In this document: one piece after another, positions 17,951 through 25,720 of the stretch
Layout: every line of letters begins with the position of its first letter
Numbering within the stretch: the first letter of the stretch is position 1
Source: Syntrophomonadaceae bacterium
GTDB lineage: Bacteria; Bacillota; Dethiobacteria; DTU022
Length of the DNA stretch: 44,573 bases
Reading direction: 5' to 3'
NCBI GenBank assembly: GCA_003554395.1
Contig: PWGD01000063.1
Location: 1-44,573, forward strand
The notes under the pieces: model-generated
Database searches by the model: none
The model's input: the letters and a program-made list of their open reading frames with translations, nothing else
Told to the model about the DNA's origin: nothing
Position numbers and translations under genes: made by a program

Positions 17951-18302
17951 ATGCCCACCGCCTTTGCCCGGAAGCCCGGTTGTTCAGGCACAAACCTGAT
18001 CTCTTTTATCTTAATGAAAACTGCTGCCTCAATTTTATCTTTTCCTTTTTATGGAGTCAACAAGGAGTTCTTTAAAGTGTTCATCCTTAGGGGTTAGCCC
18101 TGATTTCATACTTTTTAACCTTGTTTCCATGCTTTTAAGGGATTTTCTTAATGTCTGTTTTTATTTAAGCTTAAGTATAGTGGCAATAGTATAAACAAAT
18201 TCCCTGTAAGTAGTTAATGTAAGATTGAAATTAGCGAAACTGGAACATGCGGCAGAGATAAAATCTGCCGCATGGAGAATTAAAGCGGAAACCCATAATA
18301 AT
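17951..18302. other. Divergent intergenic region between kinase (-) and methyltransferase (+)
   Basis: Holds an 81-nt element repeated near 33.2 kb (18071-18151) and, at 18180-18195, the sequence GTGGCAATAGTATAAA, which recurs with two changes at 31825-31840. The last 78 bases could belong to the methyltransferase if it starts at TTG 18225. Confidence 0.5.
18071..18151 (+). repeat. Dispersed intergenic repeat, copy A
   Basis: Matches 33229-33312 in the same orientation, roughly 80% by eye. It includes an identical 14-mer AGGGGTTAGCCCTG and a run of 22 identical bases around CCATGCTTTTAAGGG. It lies about 40-120 nt upstream of a TATAAA box. Function unknown. Confidence 0.75.
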
Positions 18303-19073
18303 ATGAACCAAATCATGCTTGATTGGCAAAATTACATTGATAATCTTGTTTTTGGAATCAGTGAACAGGAAGTTTCTTTGCTGAAATACATTGTCGATCA
18401 TTACCCGGTCAATTCGGCTCTTGATGTTGCCTGCGGGGACGGCATTGCCGCAATCATGCTGGCAGAGTGGGGTATAAGTGTTACCGCCCTGGATTGTGAC
18501 CCGGACCGGATTAGAAATAACCGTTGTAAAAGCAAGTCGGCCGGCGTCCAGCTTAATTTCGGCTGTGCTGATCTGAGAGACCTTTCAAAAAACTGCAAAC
18601 AAAAATGCGACCTGGCTTTATGCCTGAAAGATTCTCTCTCCAGACTGATGACAGAAGCAGATATCTGGGGCACCCTGGTTCAAATCTACCTGGCCCTGGA
18701 ACCGGGCGGGCTTATTGTCCTCCACACTTTTGACTATGACCGCCTCTTCTCCACCAATGATTTTGCGATGAAGGCAATAAATGACAGCTGCCTGGGGAAG
18801 AAGGCTAAAATATCCTTTCAGCACAGAACGGAAAAAACAGGATCCCGTTTCATTATCGAATCACCGGCGGGTTCAATTTACCGGGAAGAAGAACCTGGAA
18901 ATAAAAGTTATATTCCGGTCAGGCCGATCTATAAAAAAGAGCTGGATATTTGGTTGGCCGAACTGGGCTTCAAAAAAGTTCAGGCCCTGGAAGAAACAGC
19001 AGAAACTAATTTGGCAGGAAAAGCCTGGAAAAGGGTGACCGTAGCGGTCCGGCCCAAATCTGCCGCTCACTAA
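18303..19073 (+). CDS. SAM-dependent methyltransferase, class I
   Basis: About 256 residues from ATG 18303. Motif I reads ALDVACGDGIAA, followed by an acidic residue ending beta 2 (VTALDCDPD) and later motifs GCADLRDL and LEPGGLIVLHTF, the order of a Rossmann-fold methyltransferase. An in-frame TTG at 18225 would add 26 residues; neither start has a strong ribosome binding site. The substrate is not apparent. It stands 15 nt before the SDR gene and probably heads that operon. Confidence 0.82.
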   Translation: MNQIMLDWQNYIDNLVFGISEQEVSLLKYIVDHYPVNSALDVACGDGIAAIMLAEWGISVTALDCDPDRIRNNRCKSKSAGVQLNFGCADLRDLSKNCKQKCDLALCLKDSLSRLMTEADIWGTLVQIYLALEPGGLIVLHTFDYDRLFSTNDFAMKAINDSCLGKKAKISFQHRTEKTGSRFIIESPAGSIYREEEPGNKSYIPVRPIYKKELDIWLAELGFKKVQALEETAETNLAGKAWKRVTVAVRPKSAAH

Positions 19074-19088
19074 TTAGGAGGTGTTTAC

Positions 19089-19835
19089 ATGCGTTTGGAA
19101 AACAAAGTGGCAATCGTGACCGGAGCAAGCAAGGGCATCGGAGAAGCGGTATCTTTGGCCCTGGCCGGCGAAGGCGCCGACCTGGTCCTGGTTAGCCGGA
19201 GCATAAAAGAAGAAGACCGGGTGGTCGGTGAAATTAAAAAAATGGGCCGCCGGGTCTTGGTCAGGCAGGTAGATGTGGGAGACCACAACCAGGTATCCAA
19301 GATGGTCGAAAGCGCGCTGGAAGAATACGGGCATATTGATGTGCTCTTCAATAATGCCGGCATCTATAAACCGGCCATGCTCTGGAAAATGAGCCCGGAA
19401 CAGTGGGACGAAGTATTAAGAATTAACCTCAGCGGGACTTTTTTCTGCCTCCAGGCCGTGGCAAAACCGATGATCGAACAGAAAAAGGGCTCGATTATCA
19501 ATGTTACCTCTTCAGCCGGCCTGATGGGAACTATCGGGCAGATTAACTATACTGCGGCCAAGGGGGGCGTTTATGCCATGACTAAATCTGCCGCCAAAGA
19601 ACTGGCCCGCTACAATATCCGGGTCAACACAATCTCCCCGATGGCAGAAACCGACATGACCCGGGTTATCGCTTCCGACCCCAAGTTTAAAGCAAAATAC
19701 CTGGAACGGATTCCCCTGGGCCGCTTCGGGCAGCCTGAAGAAATCGCCCCGGCGGTAGTCTTTCTGGCCGCAGATGATTCAAGCTACATTACCGGCCAAA
19801 CCCTGTGCATCGACGGCGGGATGATCATGCTTTAG
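19089..19835 (+). CDS. Short-chain dehydrogenase/reductase, FabG-like
   Basis: NAD(P)-dependent oxidoreductase of 248 residues. Cofactor motif TGASKGIGE (residues 11-19), NNAG near 89, catalytic Ser141/142, Tyr154 and Lys158 (YTAAK), all present. AGGAGG lies 7 nt before the ATG. With a thiolase next to it, the likely job is oxidation of a 3-hydroxyacyl-CoA to the 3-oxo form, for example in breakdown of 3-hydroxypimelyl-CoA; this substrate is inferred. Confidence 0.9.
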   Translation: MRLENKVAIVTGASKGIGEAVSLALAGEGADLVLVSRSIKEEDRVVGEIKKMGRRVLVRQVDVGDHNQVSKMVESALEEYGHIDVLFNNAGIYKPAMLWKMSPEQWDEVLRINLSGTFFCLQAVAKPMIEQKKGSIINVTSSAGLMGTIGQINYTAAKGGVYAMTKSAAKELARYNIRVNTISPMAETDMTRVIASDPKFKAKYLERIPLGRFGQPEEIAPAVVFLAADDSSYITGQTLCIDGGMIML

Positions 19836-19928
19836 GAGCCATCCCCTGCCGAAACTGCTTTAAAGAACTATCAACCAGAAACAAAATGGGGAGCATATTA
19901 ATTTAAAATCTTGATAGGAGGAGTTATT

Positions 19929-21083
19929 ATGGCTAACGATGTAGCCATCATCGGAGTGGGGCAGAGCAATTTTGTCAGGGGCTATGAAGGATCGATCAGG
20001 GAACTATCTTTTGAAGCCTACAGAGAAGCGATGCAGGATGCGGGACTAACCAGAGATGATCTGGATGCTTCAATAATCTGCTCCGCCCCGGAATACGACA
20101 AGCAGCGCAGCCCTTCCGGGTTGATTGCAGAATACCTGGGATTAAATCCCCAGCCCACCTTTGCCGTGGAAAGCGTCTGTTCCTCGAGCACAACCGGTTT
20201 AAAAACCGCCTATGCCCTGATCAAAAGCGGCCTGCACCAGGCAGTGGCGGTGGTGGGCTTTCAGAAGATGTCTGAAATATCATCGGCCGACTCCCAGGAA
20301 CGCATGGGCCGCGGAGCGGACATCATGTGGGAATCACCCTTTGGCACAACCATGCCTGCTTACTACGCCATGCACGCCAGGGCCCATTTTGACACTTACG
20401 GCACCACGGAGGAGGACCTGGCCCTGATCAGGGTTAAGGCGGCCAAGTACGGCCAGCTGAACGAAAAAGCCGTTTACAGGAAAGACCTGGTCATGGATAA
20501 GATCATGGAAAGCGATTATGTCTCCAGCCCCCTGAAGCGATTTGACTGCTGCGCCAATGCCGACGGCTCCTCCTGCATCATCTTGGCTTCCGCGGAAAAA
20601 GCAAAGCAATCATCAGTCCAGCCGGTCTGGATCCTGGGCCTGGGCTCGGCCACTGCTTCCTACAGCGTCACCGGCAGAAATACCTATGCCGGCCTGGAAA
20701 GTGCCCGCGAAGCGGCCCGCCAGGCCTACCGGATGGCTTCCATGGAGCCGCAAGATATCGATGTGGCCGAAGTGCACGACTGCTTTACCATAGCTGAATT
20801 AATGGCTTACGAAAACCTGGGCTTTGCTGAACCCGGACGCGGGGCGGAACTAATCCGCAACCGGGAAACTTACCTGGAAGGGAAAATACCTGTTAATGTC
20901 GACGGCGGGCTTCTCTCCAAGGGCCACCCGATCGGGGCTACCGGAGGTTCCCAGGTCCGGACCATAGTTCAGCAGCTGCGGGGAGAAGCCGGAAAAATCC
21001 AGGTCCCGGGGGCGAAAACCGGCCTTGTTCACAATATTGGCGGGGTAGGGATTTATGCCAACGTCATCATCATGGGATCATAA
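19929..21083 (+). CDS. Thiolase family protein, SCP-x type
   Basis: Thiolase of 384 residues with active-site Cys84 (SVCSSSTTG), HDCFTIAELMAYE and His333 in SKGHPIGATGG, all typical of the SCP-x/lipid-transfer branch. ATG at 19929 follows AGGAGGAG; a TTG at 19911 lies upstream of that site and is rejected. Thiolases of this branch often work with a DUF35 zinc-ribbon/OB-fold partner, and one is encoded at 33522. Probably cleaves the 3-oxoacyl-CoA made by the preceding SDR. Confidence 0.9.
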   Translation: MANDVAIIGVGQSNFVRGYEGSIRELSFEAYREAMQDAGLTRDDLDASIICSAPEYDKQRSPSGLIAEYLGLNPQPTFAVESVCSSSTTGLKTAYALIKSGLHQAVAVVGFQKMSEISSADSQERMGRGADIMWESPFGTTMPAYYAMHARAHFDTYGTTEEDLALIRVKAAKYGQLNEKAVYRKDLVMDKIMESDYVSSPLKRFDCCANADGSSCIILASAEKAKQSSVQPVWILGLGSATASYSVTGRNTYAGLESAREAARQAYRMASMEPQDIDVAEVHDCFTIAELMAYENLGFAEPGRGAELIRNRETYLEGKIPVNVDGGLLSKGHPIGATGGSQVRTIVQQLRGEAGKIQVPGAKTGLVHNIGGVGIYANVIIMGS

Positions 21084-21103
21084 TTTAAAGGGGATAAGCC
21101 CAA

Positions 21104-21964
21104 GTGAAAACACCTGTTGTTGATTTTCATATTCATCCCATTGTCTATGATCAGTTTTATGTCGAAACCGCCCTGGACTGGATCAAAGAAATGCATGACG
21201 GCAAAGACTGGGAGCGGTTTTACCGGGACTTTTCAGATCCTGATTATTTAAGCGGCTACCTGCGGGAGAATGGAATTGACTACGGGGTGGTGATGGCAGA
21301 AATATCGCCGATGGTGACCGGGGTTTGCACCAATGAATACGTGCTGCAGTTTTGCCGGGATCAGGAAAGATTAATTCCCTTTGCCAGCATCAACCCCAGC
21401 CTGACCGTAAATACCGGCCGCGAATTAAAAAGGCTGGTCGAAGAAGGATTCCGGGGCGTTAAGCTGTATCCTACTTATCAGCACTGCTATCCCAACGACC
21501 GCAAACTCTATCCGCTGTACGGACAGGCTGAGCAGCTGCGGGTCCCGGTCATGATTCATACCGGTACCTCGATTTTTAAAGGAGCCAAGTTAAAATACGG
21601 CGATCCGCTTTACCTTGATGAAGTAGCGGTGGACTTTCCCGACCTTGATATAATCCTGGTCCACAGCGGAAGGGGTTTCTGGTATGACCGGGCTTTCGTT
21701 TTAGCTCGCATTCATGAAAATGTCTACATGGAAGTGGCCGGCCTCCCTCCCCAGAAACTGCTCGATTACTTTCCGGAACTGGAACGGATAGCCGACAAAG
21801 TCCTGTTTGGGACGGATTGGCCCGGCATAATTGATCCGGAGGGAAACATCAGGGCCATCTGCAACCTGCCTTTAAGCGAACAGGCGATTGAAAAGATCTT
21901 AGGCGGTAATGCTGCCAGGTTGCTGGGTCTGCCCGGGAAAAGACCGGGGCGAACCAAAATGTAA
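21104..21964 (+). CDS. Amidohydrolase-2 family metal-dependent hydrolase
   Basis: TIM-barrel hydrolase or decarboxylase of 286 residues, ACMSD-like. Metal motif HxH near the start (DFHIHP), further His residues in YPTYQHCYPND and VMIHTGTS, HSGRG, and the late Asp in LFGTDWP. GTG start with AAAGGGG upstream. It follows the thiolase by 20 nt. The family hydrolyses or decarboxylates small carboxylic acids; some members act on cyclic beta-oxo compounds. The substrate here is unknown. Confidence 0.85.
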   Translation: MKTPVVDFHIHPIVYDQFYVETALDWIKEMHDGKDWERFYRDFSDPDYLSGYLRENGIDYGVVMAEISPMVTGVCTNEYVLQFCRDQERLIPFASINPSLTVNTGRELKRLVEEGFRGVKLYPTYQHCYPNDRKLYPLYGQAEQLRVPVMIHTGTSIFKGAKLKYGDPLYLDEVAVDFPDLDIILVHSGRGFWYDRAFVLARIHENVYMEVAGLPPQKLLDYFPELERIADKVLFGTDWPGIIDPEGNIRAICNLPLSEQAIEKILGGNAARLLGLPGKRPGRTKM

Positions 21965-22296
21965 AATCAGGGTGTAAATTTATAATATAGGCAAAAGAAG
22001 GGGATAATTTTTCTGTGTTGAATCAAGAATATTGAAACGACAAAGAGGAGGTGTAGACTCCAAAACTGAACCGCTCATGAAAGCAGCAAACTGCTTTGGG
22101 AAGAGTTTTTTAATACCCTGTTTGTAGAATGGCAGAATGGATGCCTATAAGTTCCACTGTCATGGAAGATATGTGATAGGGCAGTAAGGCCTCCGCCCTG
22201 CCCGGGCCCGAAGAAACCGCCGCCGGTCCCGGCCTCAAAAGGGCAGGATCTTTATCAGGTTCAGGCGGTATATAAAAATATGGAGGTGTCGTAAAG
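21965..22296 (+). other. 332-nt gap with an orphan ribosome binding site and weak hairpin
   Basis: AGAGGAGGTG at 22043-22052 is a strong ribosome binding site with no well-placed gene after it. Only tiny frames follow, such as ATG 22077 to TAG (16 residues). A frame ending 22128-22130 reads protein-like (KLLWEEFFNTLFVEWQNG) but opens after a TGA at 22067. A 7-bp hairpin AAAGCAG/CTGCTTT (22080-22097) is followed by TTTTTT at 22106-22111. It may be a decayed small gene or a weak terminator. Confidence 0.4.
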
Positions 22297-23319
22297 ATGA
22301 CCAAATTCAACCCCCTCAATATACTGGTCGCCCTGCAGCCCGGGCTGGGCAGTCCGGATGAATATAAAGATATCATCGAAGAAAGGTTTCCCGAAAAAAC
22401 GGCCAGGGGCGAAATCAGGATCCGCCTGATCCAGGACGGATCAGCCGAATCAATTCCCGATGAGTACCTGGACACCCATATCGTCGGCTCCGGGGTCATC
22501 GTGGAGAGAGTCCCGGAAATGAAAAATTTGCAGTGGATAATGTCCTTTAGCGCTGGAATCGACCACTGGGCCAAGTGGGGCCAGGTGCCACCCCATGTCC
22601 CCCTGACCTGCCTCCCCGGTGGATCGGGCATCCCGGTAGCCGAGTTCGTAATCGGCTTAATGCTCAACCTGGCCAAAAAATACAACCAGCTCTGGGATCA
22701 GCAAAAAGAAAAGAAATTTATGCGGGTCCGGGGCGAAGAACTGTACGGAAAAACCATTGGCATTGTCGGCCTGGGCGGGATCGGCCGCCAGATTGCCAAG
22801 CGGGCCAAGGGTTTTGACATGCATGTGATCGGGACCGATATCATGAAAATGGATATTCCCCATGTCGATGAACTGTACTTGAACGACCAGGTGGATGATG
22901 TTATCAAGCAGGCCGATTACCTGGTCCTTTCCTGTCCGCTCACCGATGATACCGAGGGCATGATGAATGAAAGAACCTTCAAACTGATGAAGAATAACGC
23001 CTACCTGGTTAACTGCGCCCGGGGGGCATTAATTGTCAAAGAAGATCTGATCAAGGCTTTAACTGAAGGATGGATTGCCGGAGCGGCCAACGATACCCAC
23101 TGGATCAAAAAGCCCCTGCCTTCATACCTGCCCCCGGAAGACGAACTCTGGGATTGCAAAAATATATTGATTACACCTCATATTTCGAGCTGGACCGACC
23201 AGTATGCGCCAAGGTTCGGAGGGGCTTTTGTCGATAACATTGAACGTTTCTTGAAGGGGGAGCCGCTTTTAAACGTAGTGCCCGGCTTCGAAGGAGATCC
23301 GCAGTGGCTGAAAAAATAA
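22297..23319 (+). CDS. D-2-hydroxyacid dehydrogenase family protein
   Basis: NAD-dependent dehydrogenase of 340 residues. The NAD-binding motif is GLGGIGRQIAKRAKG (near 150-165). The catalytic Arg is in NCARGAL and the catalytic His in ITPHISS. The Glu normally found in the DVFxxEPLP segment is replaced: here the segment is NDTHWIKKPLP, so Lys stands where Glu is expected. It may interconvert a 2-oxo acid and a 2-hydroxy acid for the dehydratase and IorAB genes downstream, or have another reaction. ATG with GGAGGTG upstream; 39 nt before the next gene. Confidence 0.87.
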   Translation: MTKFNPLNILVALQPGLGSPDEYKDIIEERFPEKTARGEIRIRLIQDGSAESIPDEYLDTHIVGSGVIVERVPEMKNLQWIMSFSAGIDHWAKWGQVPPHVPLTCLPGGSGIPVAEFVIGLMLNLAKKYNQLWDQQKEKKFMRVRGEELYGKTIGIVGLGGIGRQIAKRAKGFDMHVIGTDIMKMDIPHVDELYLNDQVDDVIKQADYLVLSCPLTDDTEGMMNERTFKLMKNNAYLVNCARGALIVKEDLIKALTEGWIAGAANDTHWIKKPLPSYLPPEDELWDCKNILITPHISSWTDQYAPRFGGAFVDNIERFLKGEPLLNVVPGFEGDPQWLKK

Positions 23320-23358
23320 ACACCCTGCCCTATAAAACTATAAAGGAGAGGACGTTCC

Positions 23359-24501
23359 ATTAATACAGAACTTATAGCGCCATTTGAAAATGCGCTGGCC
23401 CGAAAAGTCGAAGCTGTAGAGCAGTGGAAAACAGAGCGGGGCGGAAAAGTAATCGGCTTTCTCCTGACCGATGTCCCTGAAGAACTGATCCATGCCGCCG
23501 GCTTTTACCCCTACGGGATCGTGGGTGGAAGCACGAACCTGGAAGCAGCCAATACCCATCTCCAGGCCTGGGCCTGTTCTTATTCCCGGAGCTCCCTGGC
23601 CCGGTCCCTGGAAGGTAAACTGGACTTCCTGGACGGGCTGATCATACCCCAGACCTGCGACACGATGCGGATGCTCCTTGACCTGTGGCAACAAATCCGG
23701 CCCCTGCCTTACATGGAGAACTTCCGCCTGCCGCGGCAGGTGGACCGTTCCAGCGCCAGGAAATACCTCCTGGGAGAGCTGGAAAGAATCAAAAAAGGCC
23801 TGGAAGAGTTCCGGGGTTCTCCCATTGAAGCTGAAAGCCTCCATCAAAGTATCAACCTGTACAACCACAACCGGCAGCTTCTGCGCAAAATAGCCTATCT
23901 GCATGCCCACCGCCCGGATCTGATCAGCTCCCGCCAGCTCTATACCGTCATTAATGGCACTATGATTATGGCCAGGGAAAAAGTAAACCGGCTGCTGCAG
24001 TCTCTAACGGAAGACCTGGAACAGAGCCTGGAAACTTCAGGCAACGGCAGCCGCATTCGTCTTTTAATGTCGGGCACCCTGCTGGAACCATTCGAAGTCC
24101 TCGATTTTATTGAAGAATTTGGAGGAACCGTCGTCGCGGACGACTTTCAGAACGGCTTCCGCTACATTGAAGCAGATGTTGAGCCCGGCCGGGATCCGCT
24201 TGAAGCGCTGGCCGAACGCCAGCTAAACCGGATTCCTTCTGCTGCCTTTGATCTTGAAAAGAGGCCAAGAAGGATTTTCCTGACCGAACTGGCCAGGGCA
24301 AAAGAAGCCAGGGGGGCGATATTACTTCACCATACCTTTTGCGAACCGGAAAACTTTGACGGCTATGACAACCTGCGGGCCCTGCAAAAAGAAGGCCTCC
24401 AGGCCATGCGCATTGAAACCCAGTTTGGTGGCGCCGGGCTGGGCCAGATCAGGACCAGGGTCCATGCTTTCATGGAAATGGTTGGAGGTGTGATCCGGTG
24501 A
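23359..24501 (+). CDS. 2-hydroxyacyl-CoA dehydratase/benzoyl-CoA reductase-type subunit (HgdB/BcrC-like)
   Basis: Fe-S subunit of about 380 residues. Three conserved Cys are visible: ACSYSRS, IPQTCDTMR and HTFCEPENFD, the expected [4Fe-4S] ligands, and the family ending (IETQ...GQIRTRVHAFMEM) is intact. Coding similarity extends upstream of GTG 23521 to an ATT at 23359 preceded by AAGGAGAGG. A TAA at 23341-23343 in the same frame leaves no ATG, GTG or TTG between, so AUU appears to be the start codon. The gene overlaps the next by 4 nt, forming a heterodimer pair. The ATPase activator that such enzymes need is not in the window. Substrate: a 2-hydroxyacyl-CoA, or an aromatic CoA ester if it is BcrC-like. 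Confidence 0.85.
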   Translation: MNTELIAPFENALARKVEAVEQWKTERGGKVIGFLLTDVPEELIHAAGFYPYGIVGGSTNLEAANTHLQAWACSYSRSSLARSLEGKLDFLDGLIIPQTCDTMRMLLDLWQQIRPLPYMENFRLPRQVDRSSARKYLLGELERIKKGLEEFRGSPIEAESLHQSINLYNHNRQLLRKIAYLHAHRPDLISSRQLYTVINGTMIMAREKVNRLLQSLTEDLEQSLETSGNGSRIRLLMSGTLLEPFEVLDFIEEFGGTVVADDFQNGFRYIEADVEPGRDPLEALAERQLNRIPSAAFDLEKRPRRIFLTELARAKEARGAILLHHTFCEPENFDGYDNLRALQKEGLQAMRIETQFGGAGLGQIRTRVHAFMEMVGGVIR

Positions 24502-25718
24502 CCGCAAAAAATGTTTTTAAAACGGCCGAATTGATGAAAGAAATAATGAAAAACTACAATCAAGCCGGGCGGGAGGCAAAAAGCGAAGGCATCCCGGTAG
24601 CCTGGGTTACCGCCGTATTTCCAGTGGAAATTATCTATGCCGCCGGCCTGTTCCCCTATTACCCGGAAAATTTCGGCGCTGTGGCCGGAGCCAAAAAAGT
24701 CACCCACCAGCTTTCCGCTGCTGCTGAAGCCAGAGGTTATGCCAGCGATCTTTGCGGTTATGCCCGCTGTGGCATAGGGGATGCCTACTCGGACGAGCAC
24801 CCGGTTGGAAAAATCCTGGAACCAGATCTGCTCTTTTGCTGCAACACCCAGTGCGGGAGCCTGCCGAAATGGTTTGAAGTTGCCGGCAGGTTTTACGACT
24901 CCCCCTATTTCCTGCTGGATTCGCCCAGGGTGGGGGTGGAAACAGATCAGCTTTGCATCGAATACTTTATTGATCAACTCCATGAAATGATCGGCTTCAT
25001 CGAAAAACAAACCGGCACCGCCTTTGATTATGACCGCCTGAGGGAAGTGTTAAGCCTTTCCAATGAAGCCTGCCGACTCTGGAATGAAATCCTTGACTCA
25101 GCAGCCCTCAAACCGGCTCCCTTTGGCTTTTTCGATGCCTGTTTCCATATGGCCCCCATCGTCACCCTCAGAGGAACCAGGGCGGCTGTGGACTATTACC
25201 GGGCTTTGAAAGAAGAAATCGACGAACGGATTGAAAAAGGCATAACCGCCATCCCGGAGGAGCGCTACAAGATCTATTTTGACCACATCCCCTGCTGGCC
25301 AAAACTGCGCTGGTTTTCAGATCTCTTCGCTTCGCATGGCGCCCTGGTCGTTGCTTCCCAGTACACTCACTCCTGGGCCTATTCCTTTGACCTTGAGCGC
25401 CCCCTGGAGAGCCTGGCTGAAAGCTACACCCATGAATTTGTAAACCGCTGTTTTGAATACCGCGTCAACCGTAAAATCAGCTTCATGAAAAAATACAACG
25501 TGGACGGCTTCGTATTATTTTCCAACCGCAGCTGTAAGCCCAACGCTTTTGGCCTTTACGCCAAAAGCAGGTTGATCAGAGAGCAAACCGGTCTTCCAGG
25601 CGCAGTATTCGAAGCGGACATGTCTGACCTGCGTTTGTTTTCTGAGGATCAGGTTTTAGCAAAGCTGGAACCATTCTTTGAACAACTAAAATCAAACAGG
25701 ACCAACAAGGAGGGTTAG
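24498..25718 (+). CDS. 2-hydroxyacyl-CoA dehydratase/benzoyl-CoA reductase-type subunit (HgdA/BcrB-like)
   Basis: Partner subunit, 406 residues, GTG start inside the stop of the previous gene (GTGA). Conserved family parts: VFPVEIIYAAGLFPYYPEN at the N terminus and Cys residues in DLCGYARCGIG, FCCNTQCGSL and SNRSCKPNAFG that can bind a [4Fe-4S] cluster. The size lies between HgdB and BcrB proteins. It is followed 2 nt later by iorA, so dehydratase and oxidoreductase are probably made together. Reaction inferred: radical dehydration or ring reduction driven by a low-potential electron from an ATPase encoded elsewhere. Confidence 0.85.
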   Translation: MTAKNVFKTAELMKEIMKNYNQAGREAKSEGIPVAWVTAVFPVEIIYAAGLFPYYPENFGAVAGAKKVTHQLSAAAEARGYASDLCGYARCGIGDAYSDEHPVGKILEPDLLFCCNTQCGSLPKWFEVAGRFYDSPYFLLDSPRVGVETDQLCIEYFIDQLHEMIGFIEKQTGTAFDYDRLREVLSLSNEACRLWNEILDSAALKPAPFGFFDACFHMAPIVTLRGTRAAVDYYRALKEEIDERIEKGITAIPEERYKIYFDHIPCWPKLRWFSDLFASHGALVVASQYTHSWAYSFDLERPLESLAESYTHEFVNRCFEYRVNRKISFMKKYNVDGFVLFSNRSCKPNAFGLYAKSRLIREQTGLPGAVFEADMSDLRLFSEDQVLAKLEPFFEQLKSNRTNKEG

Positions 25719-25720
25719 TA

